Part shown: positions 10,839 through 22,941 of the stretch, one piece after another
Position numbering within the stretch: the first letter of the stretch is position 1
Layout: every line of letters starts with the position of its first letter
Assembly (NCBI GenBank): GCA_002105175.1
Contig: MCGE01000007.1
Location: 992,001-1,056,000 of the forward strand
Length of the DNA: 64,000 nt
Direction of reading: 5' to 3'
Origin: Absidia repens
Lineage: Eukaryota; Mucoromycota; Mucoromycetes; Mucorales; Cunninghamellaceae
Notes under the pieces: generated by a model
Databases searched by the model: none
What the model saw: the letters and a program-made list of their open reading frames with translations, nothing else
Told to the model about the DNA's origin: nothing
Made by a program: the position numbers and the translations under genes

Positions 10839-11893
10839 ATGGGTAATGACGGCGGTTCTATTCCAAGACGTATTGAACTAGTTAAAGAAAAACAAAAGGA
10901 TGTCAAACAAAATCCAAATGTGCAACGAGAGGCTGCTTGGTTTTATTGTGCTTTATCAAAGGTATTGTTGCAGGTAGCAGGGAAGCCAGATTTTGGAATG
11001 GAAGTGATACTAAAATATCTTCATATTATATTTGTGTAGAGGGCTTTGGAACTCCCTATCGTAGCTGATCGACTGGGTAAACTATATAATCAAGATGTGG
11101 TGATTGAATACATTCTGGATCCTGCTGCATATGGAGATGGCGACAAGATCTGCCCTTATATTACAACCACCAAGGATACCATCAAGTTGAATCTTACACC
11201 CAATCCCTCATACAACGAACAACAAAACGATATGTCTACTGTCGTTGGCAGTCTGGATCGTGATCTCAAAAGTCAATTTATCTGTCCCATCTCAATGAAG
11301 GAAATGAATGGCAAGCATCGTTTTGTGTATTTGGATTCTTGTGGCTGCGCCTTTGCTGAACAAACTTTGAAGGAAGTGACTTCAACACAATGTCTAAGCG
11401 TAAGTTTGTTTGTTTGATATTGCCGTTGTTGTTGCTATTTTGCAAAGGAAGGAATCGTTTACGTACCATGACCGGCTTATACTCACTCATTAACATTTAA
11501 TAAATATAGTGCGGCAAGCCTTTCGATCCTACCAACATCATCACCATCAACCCAAGCAGCAAGGATGAAATAGAAACTATGACTAGGGCAATGGAAGACA
11601 AAAAAGCGGCACAAAAAAGCAAAAAGGGATCGAAAAAACGAAAGCATGGTGAAGAAGAGGATGACAAGAAGAAGAACAAGAAGAAGCAGAACAAAGTCAT
11701 AGTGGATCGACCTCCTCCTTCATCAACAACTGCAGCATCAGCCGTCATGGATAAGGTAGCGAAGGAATTGGCTGAACGACAAAGGACCAAACCCGTCTCG
11801 AATGCCATCCAAAGCTTATACACCAACAAGGACGGCTCTTCCAAAATCAAGGGCAATTATCTCACCATGGGCACATTCAATAGATATAGTTAG
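10839..11893 (+). CDS. RTF2: Replication termination factor 2 homologue
   Basis: Three exons: 10839-10961, 11040-11399, 11510-11893; 288 residues. It starts MGNDGGSIPRRIELVK, the invariant RTF2 start (human MGCDGGTIPKRHELVK). WFYCALSK-RALELPIVADRLGKLYNQD follows, then the atypical C2HC2 RING (FICPISMKEMNGKHRFVYL, CGCAFAEQTLKEV, CGKPFDP). The tail is strongly basic (KKAAQKSKKGSKKRKH) and ends SKIKGNYLTMGTFNRYS. In S. pombe Rtf2 stabilises paused forks at RTS1, apparently through splicing; the human protein is a fork-associated, proteasome-shuttled factor. Nuclear. The length fits the family. Confidence 0.95.
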
Positions 11894-11943
11894 ATAGTAT
11901 TCTCACTTTTATTATTATTATTGATATTTACTATGATAAAGGA

Positions 11944-11949
11944 AATAAA
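11944..11949 (+). terminator. Poly(A) signal of RTF2
   Basis: AATAAA lies 51 bp after the RTF2 stop codon. Confidence 0.5.
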
Positions 11950-13009
11950 AACTTATGGTTGACTGTGATACTCATTCTATGGCTTTTTTTTTTTCTTTGG
12001 TGATGCATGGATTTTTTGGCATTGATGAGGCAAGAAAAAAAGAGATCTGCGGCTGGGATATAGTGCGGTTGAGTGAACGGAATCCTTTTTTTTATTCAGG
12101 ATCGCTCAATGTCAAAAATGTCAGAAACTCCTTAAAAAAACAGAGGTCAGAGAAAATCCTAGGTTCCAGCTAGCTATTCAAAAAAAAAAAAAAAAAAAGG
12201 GGTTGAATTAGCTTAGTATAATGTACTGTAGTTTAGTGTAGTATAGTGCTAGATATCATTTTTTATTCTATTTAATAAAAAACAACAACATTTGAACTTG
12301 GAATGATAATATCTCGAAGTGAACGTATTTAACACGTAAACGAGGGAGAGGAAGGATGGACAAAGAGCTGGTTGGCATGCTATATACTCTATACAATAAA
12401 AAAGCTAAGTTTGGCGTAGTGTTCAATATGGATATGCTTCAATGGTCAATAATGAAAGATACATTTTATTGAAATATAATCAAACATAAACTCAGGGGAC
12501 GGTCAACACTAATCTAAATGGGTAACACTACGAATGTAAAAAGGGGATTTACTAGTGAGGACAAACATACAGTATGAGAAAGGCTAATGGTGCTCCTGTT
12601 AAAAGATAGTTTTGCCTTTTTCAAAATGCCTCTGATTCACATTTTTTAACTCAACAATCCAGTATGTCCAATACTTCATTGAAGCTTCATTGAAGAAATA
12701 AATAAAATAAAAATAAAAATAAATAAAAAAGAAAGAAAAGGAGTAGAGATTTCATTTTTTCAGGAAGTTTAAATTTTTCTGGCTTTTTTGACATTTCTGA
12801 AAAACAAAAATGTCAGCCTCTTTTTATTTGATATGGATTTGGGGCAAAAAAAATATATATATTATTGATATTACTGATGGCATGAAATCAAAGTAGATAT
12901 AAAAAACAAAGGATGGGGATAAAATATATGCATATGAGTATAAACAAAGGAAGAATAAAAAAAGGAATACAATAGTAAAGGGTAGTGTGGAGGAGTCAAC
13001 TAAACTAAA
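11950..13009. other. Intergenic region with one diverged repeat
   Basis: Contains an A run (12180-12198) and a diverged minus-strand module A (about 12450-12670, recognisable by TTTTATTGAA, CTTTTTCAAAATGCC and TCTGATTCA). A tandem AAATAAAATAAAAATAAAAA stretch lies at about 12700-12730. No gene was recognised; the ORF at 11955-12173 is not convincing. Confidence 0.5.
12450..12670 (-). repeat. Dispersed repeat, module A (diverged)
   Basis: A minus-strand copy identified by TTTTATTGAA at one end and CTTTTTCAAAATGCCTCTGA plus ACTCAACAATCC at the other. Much weaker than the 6 kb copy. Confidence 0.4.
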
Positions 13010-15889
13010 CTAGGCAGGTGTAGGTGCGGCCGCATTGGTGACATAAAGTGTGGCAATACGGGTAGGCAAGGCATCGGTAGTGACTTGATCGACCGGGATA
13101 TCCACAATGCGGGCAAAGGGACAAAGTAAATCAGCAGGATCATATACCAAACGAGATGATGATGGCGGCGGTGGGCATGCTGAAACACTTCGTTGTAAAA
13201 GCCAGCCACGTTCCTGCATGTCAGCATATGCAGCCACAGGCTGGCCCCAGAGGTCAAATAAGGACAAATCATCGACATCAGAAAATCCAAAGTTCGTCAT
13301 GGCTGCAGTATCTTGGACCAACGGAACCTGGAACAGCGACCGTATAGCATCATTGTTGTCGTCAGCGGCGGCAGCAACATCGGAAGAAGGATGATGGCGG
13401 ATATCCAAATGGTGTGTGCTGAAACTCTGTTGCCCTTGAAGAAGAAACGGATAGACCATCACATAGCCACGTAAATACATCAATTCATCCATATATCGGC
13501 GCCATGAATGGGTCCAGTTTGCAGAGCGTGCGAGGGGCACTTCAATCGTTTGCAATTGCTTCTTTTTGATATCGGCATACCGTGCAGTTACATAGTCGTG
13601 GAATTCGCGCCAGTGTTCAGGGAAAAACAAGGTCCCACCATTGGTGACGGCCTGCATCAAGTACGGATGGGTGGTGGTAGCAAGTGGTGGTTCAAAAAGC
13701 CGGCGGCCATCAACATACGCGTCGACCAAACGAGGTGTATACAAGCTGATCCCCATCACCGCTTCTGCCAATCGCGAATTGCCGTCGTCAATATTTCCAT
13801 TGTTGCTGTTACTGTAACGGTAACGTAATAAAGCTTGTTTGGCCCATACATAGTAGAGACTAGATACATCGATATCGTCATGAAGCAAGATTGCATAGTC
13901 GTCATAACTGTCCCTAGGATACCATGATTCCACAAACACTGGCATACGGTTCATCTTGACAATTCGGTGCCGCAGTTGCTTTTCGCCGTGCATTTTCCAT
14001 GAGAAATCGTGGACAAATTGCTGTGTCACCCGATCGCTGCTTTGGTCCATGATAATCGTCAAATCCACCTTGTCGCCCAAATAATGTGCTTTATTTGCCG
14101 ACCGTAGCAATCGTGTCAACCCGTGAGGATTTCTATCCGTGGTCACCATCAACTGAATCTTGCCTTTGTGCCAATCTATTCCAACAACAACAACAAGAAA
14201 AAAAAAAGAAAAAAAAAAGAGTTAGTTTGTTGGTTTGTTTACATATAAGTTGATACATTCTCTTGAAAAATCACTTACTTTCCAAAGCAATCATAGGTAG
14301 ATCCATCATCCATTGCACATGTTGAATATCTCTTGCTGGTAACGGAATTACTGTCACAGGATGGGCAGATAGCGCAGCAGCCACACTGTCGGAAATAGGG
14401 TCAGAAGGTCGCAAGGTATGGATCAAGACAGAGGCATCCAATGAGGCAAGAGTTGATGCCAGTCGTTGCATGATATGTTGCGCCAAGTGCCAGGATTGTT
14501 CTTCATAGATCCCACGCAGCCATGCGGAAGAGTGGACGACGATTTTGCCATTGTCACCGTTGTTCAAATTGGAGGGGGTACATCCCTTACCATGCTGTAA
14601 AAGTGCGTCCTGGATCATTTCTTGAGTCAAGGTGAATCGTGTTGCGGTGGGTAAAACATGAATGACTCTAGCAATGGTGGTAGATTGTGAATGATCATGG
14701 CAAATGAGGGGGACCAGCTCTTGCAATTGTTCCCATTGATCCACTAAAAACACCAAAGAAGAGCTGTTGTCAACGGAGCCCTGGTTTTGTTTTGCGGTTG
14801 TTGCTGTTGGTGATAATTCAGAGGGATGGCAGGAATGACCAGATTTCACAAGAAAAGTATCATGCCAATGGTGTTGATTTGTTGTTGTCAAGGGCAATGC
14901 GATGGGCGTGATACCAATGTGGTTCAAATAGTCCGAAATCACACGTCCTCTTGTCTCATTGTTCTGTTGCTGAAGAAAGAGATCCGGCGTCAACCAATTG
15001 CGAGCTAATAACCAAAGGCCATCAATATGTGCTACTGGCGTCGTCACAAAATCGGGTGCTGTGGTGTCTATACATTGTTCTTGTTGCTGTTGGCGAGTAC
15101 CCCAAGCAGATGTCCCCAGTAAAGTGTGTTTATATGCTGAAGTCATAGATAATGTTGCCACGCGTGCTAAGTAGTCTTGACCAGGAAGAGCATTTGCATC
15201 CAAGATCCATACATAGTCTGCATCCGATTGTAAAGCTAGTGTCATCCAAGCATCGTCATGACCGTTCACTTGTTGTTGTAATGGTGGCAGGAGTAGTAAA
15301 TGTATAGTATCTTTCTCAGGTAACGATTGAATATGTTGTTGAAGAGCAGATTGATCTTTTGGTGCGCAGATTAGCCAGATGCTGGTTGGTGAATAAGATT
15401 GATGGAGGACGGCGGCGAGTTGAGTGTAGAAGGCAGCCGTGGGTGTGGCTTGAAGAAGAGCCGTGATAGTCAGCGATGGCACTCCTACATCTTGTATCAT
15501 TCCATCTAGTTGTTGAATTGAATGTCCATATGTTGCTGTTGTTTTCATGGCGAACGATGGTGTGACATCTACATAATACAAGGAATATATATGAGTTCAC
15601 CTTGTGTATTTTATGGTTATCACCTTATGTTATTCTTACCTTGGAATAGTAACCTGTCTAATTCTTCGTTATTTATCAGTTGAGAAGAATCCAAATAGTC
15701 GACATGGGGTAAGACCTCCTTGTTGGCCGCTGGTGTTGACTTTATGGGTGTTGATGTGAGAGAAAGGTAACGAAGGCAGTAGATGACAATGATGAAGCCA
15801 ATACAACCGTAAAAAAGATATGGAAGTCGGTTTTTTTTCTTTGCAATGATGGAAACTATTGATGAAGCATTGTTTGGATATCTTGACAT
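13010..15889 (-). CDS. Type II membrane protein with two GT-A-like glycosyltransferase halves
   Basis: Three exons: 15889..15640, 15568..14279, 14175..13010; 901 residues. A short basic cytosolic tail is followed by a membrane anchor at about residues 22-44 (LPYLFYGCIGFIIVIYCLRY), so it is probably Golgi/ER luminal. The first half (about 95-500) resembles a family-2 type fold (PSLTITALLQATPTAAFYTQ; DADYVWILDANALPGQDYL). The second half (about 515-770) looks like another sugar-nucleotide fold (MVTTDRNPHGLTRLLRSAN; DLTIIMDQSSDR; YAILLHDDIDVSSLYYVWAK), where DDID is a candidate metal-binding DxD motif. It then has VMGISLYTPRLVD and a C-terminal region ending in AAAPTPA. I recognise the general class but not the specific enzyme or substrate; wall polysaccharide or glycoprotein glycosylation is inference. 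Confidence 0.7.
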
Positions 15890-17044
15890 GATGGCATGTA
15901 GATATATATAATAAAAGGAGGCGTGAGTGAGGTCCCAAAGAAAATATAGCAAGGGGTGAAAAAGAAAGAAGAAAACTGGGTTTAAAAATAAATTGGATTG
16001 GAAAGGTTACATTCAAATTCCACAATTGGCACCTTGATACCCACACTGTACCGTCGGAAGCCTATCTGCATTTGATTTCACTTATTCCTACATAATTTGG
16101 GCGAAAAAGTGACCATAGCCTTAGTACGAATATTTCAGATTCTACATCAAATTGGTCACACTTCGCTTTTTTTACATTCAGGGACAGATCCTATGACACG
16201 ATATGATCTAATGGTGTGATGACAGGTGTTATTATTATCCACTTTGTAATGAGAAAATAAGGAACTTTAGCTGATCATTTTTGTCCATTTTATTACCAAG
16301 AGAAAAATGAACTATATAAATACATTTGTTACCGGAGGCCATAGTAATTACGAAATGAGTGTACATAAATGCATTCCCAGGATTTCTTCCTTCTGTAACA
16401 AGCATATATGGGATGATATGGCTTTTATGGGCACACATGTTCAATCCAGCTTAGCTGATAGTCGCCTAAAATAGTAATTTCTAGAGATGTAACTATCATT
16501 CGTTCAACAGCACCTTGGCTGGATCCATTTCCTTTTAGCGATAGTATGAAAACATTTTACCCACATTTACTCGATAAGAAAATGATCTCATCCATGTCCT
16601 TCTCCGGTCTCTCCCCCCCTTGATGGTTTCTTTCTCTATCTTTTCCAGGTTTTCAACTAACAAGGGGGGAGGAGGTAAGGGAAGATGACTGGAGATATTA
16701 GATGGGTGGAGGATTGATTTTTCTCATTGGAAGGTCTCGTGATTTCTTCCCCTTCCCCCTCCCTTTTTTTTCTGTGTGTAGTGAAGGTTTTTTTTTTATA
16801 GGTAAAAAATAAATGATGTTGATTGGCTCCACATCATTATTGTAGACTTTTATGGTAATGAATAAAGATGGGAAGTGTGTTTTATCAAAATAAAACGCCG
16901 CTCAACATGCAGTTGACTTCCGAAATGCAAACCTAATATTAAGGAAGATCCTGTAAAGAAAAAAAGTGGGGAAACAAAAAGGCTTTTCCTTTTTCTTTCA
17001 TTTTCTTTCTTTTCTTTTTATATTATCGTTTCCATTAACATCAA
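15890..17044. other. Intergenic region, divergent promoters
   Basis: The space between the glycosyltransferase and the PQ-loop gene, which are head to head. AT-rich with T/C runs near 16745-16800 and 16980-17030. The latter is a pyrimidine-rich stretch just before the PQ-loop ATG, common in fungal promoters. No gene or repeat copy was recognised. Confidence 0.45.
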
Positions 17045-18249
17045 ATGTCTTCCTTGTTATCACCTTTATCAACATGTACACCTATAGTTGATGGGCTCCC
17101 TTATATTCAATGGATTCATACAGTATTCGGCGATTGTGTTTATGGATGGCAAGAATGTATCAGTTTATTGCTCGGTTACCTCTCTATATTTTGTTGGTTA
17201 AATGCACAAATGCCGTAAGTAGATATGTATATTTTTTTATTGAAGTTATTTATATTTTATTTTATTTTATTTTAGGCAAGTCATAAAGAATTATCGATTA
17301 GGTGATGCGGAATCATTATCAATTACATTTTTAGTAGTATGGTGGACTGGTAAAAAGAATTTATTTATTTATATGATTATAGTGGGAGAAAAAATTAACC
17401 TCCTTTTTTTTGGGGGCAATAATAGGGGACGTTGCAAATTTCATTGGATGTATTGCCACTCATCAATTACCTTTCCAATTATATCTTTCTATTTATTTTA
17501 TCATCATCGATACAATCTTATGCTTTCAATACCTTTATTATGTAAAATTCTCCGATAATCGACTTCGAAGGTGGATCCATAGTAGAAATGGGGAAGAGCT
17601 CAAGTTTACTACCAGTATGAACGGATCGGGACTACTAACAGCACCTTCCTCCTCATCCACTTGCGAAAATAATGATGATGAACATAGCCATTTATTAGCA
17701 TTACAAGATGATCACAAGAATAATCATTCCTATAAATCCACTGGCACCACATTGATGATGATGGGTTTATTTAGCTTTTATTATACCGCAACCAATTACA
17801 ACACTAGTCTTACCACCACATCAATTGTATCACCACCATCATTACTTTCTACAAGATCAGATGATGATAGCATGATGAATACTAACTACAAGGATGAAGA
17901 AATGCTCTGGGTTGGCCGTTTCTTTGCTTGGCTCTGCACGTTCCTGTATTTATCATCTCGACTACCACAAATCGTCAAGAATTTCCAACGTCGATCTGTC
18001 CAGGGGTTATCAATGGCTCTTTTCTTTTTTGCCGCATGTGGTAACTTGACTTACGTATTGAGCATTTTCACTAATCCTCATGCTACTCGCAAATCCATGT
18101 TGGAAGCCGTACCTTATTTATTGGGAAGTGCTGGCACGCTTTGTTTTGATTTTACTATCTTTGGCCAATATCTCGTCTATAATAGCCAAAGTTATCAGCA
18201 ATCCTTATCTGTTAATAATGACAATAATGACAATAATGATCATGTATAA
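17045..18249 (+). CDS. PQ-loop repeat transporter (Ypq/PQLC2-like)
   Basis: Three exons: 17045-17214, 17276-17349, 17426-18249; 355 residues. It carries two PQ-loop repeats: WLNAQMPQVIKNYRLGDAES (exon 1-2 junction) and YLSSRLPQIVKNFQRRSVQG (exon 3). Each sits after a hydrophobic helix, and the seven-helix layout of the family is visible. A polar loop of about 110 residues (RRWIHSRNGEELKFTT... to DEEMLWVGR) separates the two halves. Relatives (yeast Ypq1-3, human PQLC2) export basic amino acids from the vacuole or lysosome, so a vacuolar cationic amino-acid role is likely. The tail is a DN-repeat (NNDNNDNNDHV). Confidence 0.88.
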
Positions 18250-18630
18250 TTATTATTATTTTTTATCATATATTTCCTTATATACACACACTCTTGGATT
18301 TTCCCTTTGTAAATAGACAACTTGCTTTTTTTTTATTTTCTTTATAGTGTTAGTTATACCATATACTTTATGAACATCACATTTATTATTAATTGGATTT
18401 TTTTATTTGCTACATATATACAAAATAAATTACTCATATACCAAATTTCATTTTGAACATCTGGTGTGCTATTTTCAGTTGCAAAGCAAGTCTTTTGCTT
18501 TTGAAACTCCTTCCACGTGGAAGATTGATTTCATTGGCTCACAATTTATCAACTGCTTTTTTTTCTCTCTTTTCTATTACTTTTTTTCTTTTGTACCTAT
18601 TCACAATCTTTCTTCCATCTTAAACTATTA
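18250..18630. other. Intergenic spacer
   Basis: AT-rich, T-run-rich 3' flank of the PQ-loop gene and 5' flank of the SH3 gene. No gene or repeat was recognised. Confidence 0.45.
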
Positions 18631-19191
18631 TGACCGGTAAAAACTTTAAACTCAAAGCATTCCATCCTTATCTTTTCACTTACATTTATTGTTGCTCTTA
18701 TTATTTTTATTATTAGATACCGTAACTGCCCATCACGACTATAAAGCTCAACAAGATGATGAACTCTCATTTATTGCGGGGGACATTATCAAAGTAACTG
18801 ACCATTCTAATGCTGACTGGTGGTTGGGTTCAAAGCAAGATGGATCTTCTGGTTACTTTCCAAGCAATGTAAGTTGACATATCATTTGCTGACCACTTCC
18901 CTTACACAATGAAAAAGGAAAACAATTAATATGACTTGAATATGTAGTTTGTGGAAGCAGCTTCGCAAGTCAAGGAAACCTCTACTGCTGAAACTGGAAC
19001 TGTGGCCGAAACTACTACAGCAACATCAATCTCTGGATCTGACAAGGAGGCAGCAACAACAACAACCGCTGATGTCGACAAGGATGCCGCTGCAGCAACC
19101 CCATCAACGTCTATTGACGACGACACCACCGCTGGCGCTGCCAGTGGTAGTGAACAAGCTGAAAACCCACAAGGTAACGTATTCACCCACC

Positions 19192-19226
<35 letters not shown>

Positions 19227-21895
19227 CCACCTGACCCATCTACCGTTTTCATATAGTAGAAACGGAGCAGCAACGACCATCGATTGGTATGGCACGTGTT
19301 ATGGAAGATTATGCGATGCAACATGAGGACGAACTGACTCTACATAAAGGTGGGATTGTGGTGCTTTATGAACGATCGGACGATGGTGAATGGCTTAATG
19401 GGGAAATCAATGGGAAACAAGGCCGATTTCCTGCCAAGGTAAGCAAACACAAGATATGGGGTAACTTTGGACTGAGTTTTAATGACAATTGGTTGCGTGT
19501 GTATATATAGTACGTGGAAGACATTGATATGCCTGGACGACCTGATCTTGGCATAAGTAATACTGATATGACCAGTCAATCGGGCGATGCAGGTAATTTA
19601 CATACATCATATAAAAAATATAAAAATAAAATTGCTGACTCAAATGTCATATTGTAGGTGCCAAAGCCCCGCCTGGTGGATTCAAATTGGCCGCCTTCGG
19701 TGTCAAACAAGGTGGCATTGGTAGTTTACTAGCAGGCGGTATTCCCACTTTAAAGAAAACATCTGTCAAAACACCCACACCCACCACCACTGAACCTCGA
19801 TCTGAACCTCAATCTACAACTCCTACTGACAGTCCTTCTGCCAAGCAACATCAACAACATCCCGAACAAACAACTGGGGCCTCATGTAAGTTCTTTTAGA
19901 CGACGGACTATTTTAAAAAGGGAAGCCGACAGGTCAACTCACACACTCTTCTATTTTATTATTATTACACAGTAGGAAAGGCTATTGTTCTTCATCCCTA
20001 TGATGCTGAAAACGACGATGAACTGAACTTGATCCGGGGCGAGTACGTTGATATTTTGGACCGACATGCGGATGATGGATGGTGGCAAGGACGCAATGAA
20101 AAAAATCAAAGTGGCGTATTCCCCAGTAACTTTGTCAAGGAAATCGAGCAAGACCAGCAAGCCGCCATACCTCCACCTGTACGAACCCGCAAATCGGTGG
20201 CGTCCGTCGGTGCCACGCAAACATTGTCGTCGTCGCCTGTTGTGCCCTCTGAATCAAGACCTTTCTCCACCCCCACACCGTCGCTACAACAACGCCAACC
20301 TACGCCAGTCGTCAGCCAACGTTTGCCTCCTTTACCCGATTCTCGACCCCCTGTGGCAACAAACGAAGAAGACTCCACGGCGACGAGTACCGTTCAAGTG
20401 AAGGAAGACGATTCGGACTCATTTGGATTAAAAGGTAAATGCGGCAAGTGACGAAGAAAATGACATTTGGTACCAAAAAAAAAAAAAAATTTTTTTCTTC
20501 TCATCATTTAGAAACACCTGTTGGGGATTCAGCATCAAATGACAACCAACCAACTACACCAGAAGTATCACCGCGTGTCGAAACATCACCTCCTGCAATG
20601 AACATTGCTTCGGTCGACCAACAACAGGAAGAAGCTCCGTCACCCAAGGAACATGCACAAAATGAACAACAGCAAGTGCCGGTGGAAACGAAATCAGCCA
20701 CTGAACAACCACAGTCACCAGTTTCAAATGTCGATCAAACTGCATCGTTTACCGCTCATGCTGATACTGATGCTGATACTGTTACTGGTCCTGAAGTACA
20801 AGAACAAAGCAAATTGGACAAGGAAGAAGATGATATTACGACAAAGCAAGAGGAAATCAAGGACAACACTACAACAACTGCTGCAGAAGAACCAGAATTC
20901 AACGATTCAACAGAAGAAAATCAGGAATCGAAGGATAGCGTCACCACCCCGTCCCCTGCTGCCTCATTGGCGAAACCTGCGGAATCCAAGGCTGTTGAAG
21001 AAACACCGAAGGCAGATGGTGAAGCTGCCCCTGCTTCTCCTAATGATGATATGATTGAACAAGAACCCAAAAACGGAGGCGATGTGGATGAAGATGATGA
21101 TGAAAGCAAGAAAGGAACTGACGTTGGCCTGCCTCAACTTACCACCGGTCCTCGATTGGTGTCACCTAGTCGTACCAGTCGGCCCAGTAATCGTGCTGGC
21201 TCGCGTCGTCCTCCCACCAAACCCGAAGCCAGTCCCAGCCAAACCGAGCTTTTACAACAAGAACTAGAAAAGGTAAGAAATGCTTAAAAAAGAAAAATTC
21301 TTTTATTTCGTTAATGAAAAGCAACCAACTTTTATATATATATATATATTTACTTATTTATTGTATGTAGACACCTGAAGAAGAATCCCCTAGTGCTGCC
21401 GCTGCTGATACCGCTGCCGATACTGCTTCTTCGCCCACATCACCTCCACCTAAACCCATCAAACCGATCTTCGCTAAATTCCCCACCCCATTTGCCATGG
21501 GCGGTGGAGAAGGTATTTCCGCCAAGAACCTCAAACCTGTGCAGCGACGTATGTTTGAACCATCACCAGCCTATGAACCATCACCATCCTCCTCACCACC
21601 TACGGCGACGCAGAATGATGAAGAAGCAGCAGCAGCCACACGACCCACGCCTGGCGGTGTACGTGGTCTTGCGTCACGGTTTGCAGGTATGCCATCCTCG
21701 GGTGGTGGCAACGAAGTCATGGAAACAAAACTCAAGAACTTTACCAAAAATGAAGTGGAAAAAACCCGCAAGGAATTTGAAAAACTGCTCGATGTGGAAC
21801 GCGCACGTACCAGCAAGTTGGAAGCCATGGTGGAATCTCTATTGCTCCAAATCGATCAATTGAATCAACAAGTCAACGGTGACAATGCCTCTTAG
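18631..21895 (+). CDS. Three-SH3 adaptor with C-terminal coiled coil (CIN85/CD2AP-like)
   Basis: Nine exons: 18631-18637, 18717-18868, 18948-19173, 19257-19438, 19511-19592, 19658-19885, 19973-20434, 20512-21272, 21371-21895; 874 residues. The first coding exon is only 7 nt (ATGACCG). SH3-1 is at residues 3-57 (ALYDY-equivalent AHHDYKA, ADWWLGS, GYFPSNFV). SH3-2 is at 138-195 (ARVMEDYAMQHEDEL, GEWLNGE, GRFPAKYV). SH3-3 is at 296-352 (VLHPYDAENDDEL, DGWWQGR, GVFPSNFV). A long acidic, Pro/Ser/Thr-rich region follows. Then a basic segment at 659-684 (GPRLVSPSRTSRPSNRAGSR, then RPPTKP) resembles capping-protein-binding motifs. The protein ends in a coiled coil at 815-868. This order matches animal CIN85/CD2AP endocytic and actin scaffolds. 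A role at actin patches is inference. Confidence 0.85.
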
Positions 21896-22941
21896 ATTAG
21901 ATTAGGTTAGTTAGTTAGCACTGGATCTAGTTCGGCTTAGTTTAGTTTAGCCTTTTTTTTTCTGATTGATTGTCCAAATAAACATGTTTATATCTAAATA
22001 TATATTTATTATATGTCTTATGTGCGTGATATGTTGACTTTTATGCGTGTGAATTTTTTATTTTAGTGTGAATGGTATGCAGTCGCATTCCAGGACTAGA
22101 TAGAATGCATTGATCTTATGGATGTCACAATTGAAAGCAGATGATGGATAGCAGGTATGGGGACATCAGGTTCGAAAAACACTTCCATATATAATATAAG
22201 GGCAGTCTAAGAAAAAAATGTATTCTATTGACCTGAGCGACCGATGGTACGAGGGCGATAGCAAAAATATATATATATATATATTATATATATCAAAAGG
22301 ATTTACTTGTTCACTTTTTGTTGGGGAAAAACAGAATTTCCACGGTGTCTACCAATCACAGCTCGGCTGACCCACATTTGGTATCCTACCTGCCAAATGT
22401 TCCTATTTAAGACTTTTTGGATCAGGACAAATACAGACAAAGCGGTCTAAACTTTAATGAGTTTTTTTTTTTTTTTTATCGAGCGGGACAGGATTTAAGA
22501 CACTGAATGAAAAACCAGGCATATGAGTCAATCCCGTCATTGGCTGTTTACTGGTTGATTCAACTAGAACATATTTTTGAATGAAAAAAATTCATTACCT
22601 TTATAATAACCATAGTTACATATATACATATATCTACTAGGAAATGCAAAAGATAAAAAGGAAATGGCTATACTTTTTTGTTTATCCATTGTTTGTTGGG
22701 ATTTATACATAATAAATAACAATAAGAGAGAGAAGAGTTACTAGTGTTAACAGCCTGTGGACATCACCTGTCGCCGACGGATCGGACCAAGAATTTCCCA
22801 CGGGATACTTGACACAAAAAAATTTCCCGTGGTTGATATAAGAGACTTGTCAAAAGAGGAGAAAAAAAAAGTTTTTCTTTTCCTTTTCTTTCATCTTTCG
22901 TTATTATACCTCCTCCCTCCTTTCATAGTATAACAATAAAC
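21896..22941. other. Intergenic region
   Basis: Holds a TA dinucleotide run (22266-22293), a T run (22464-22478), and toward the end a TTGATATAAGAG TATA-like element near 22835-22846, about 100 bp before the threonine aldolase ATG. No gene or clear repeat copy. Confidence 0.45.
21977..21982 (+). terminator. Poly(A) signal of the SH3 adaptor
   Basis: AATAAA lies 82 bp after the stop codon at 21893-21895. Confidence 0.5.
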
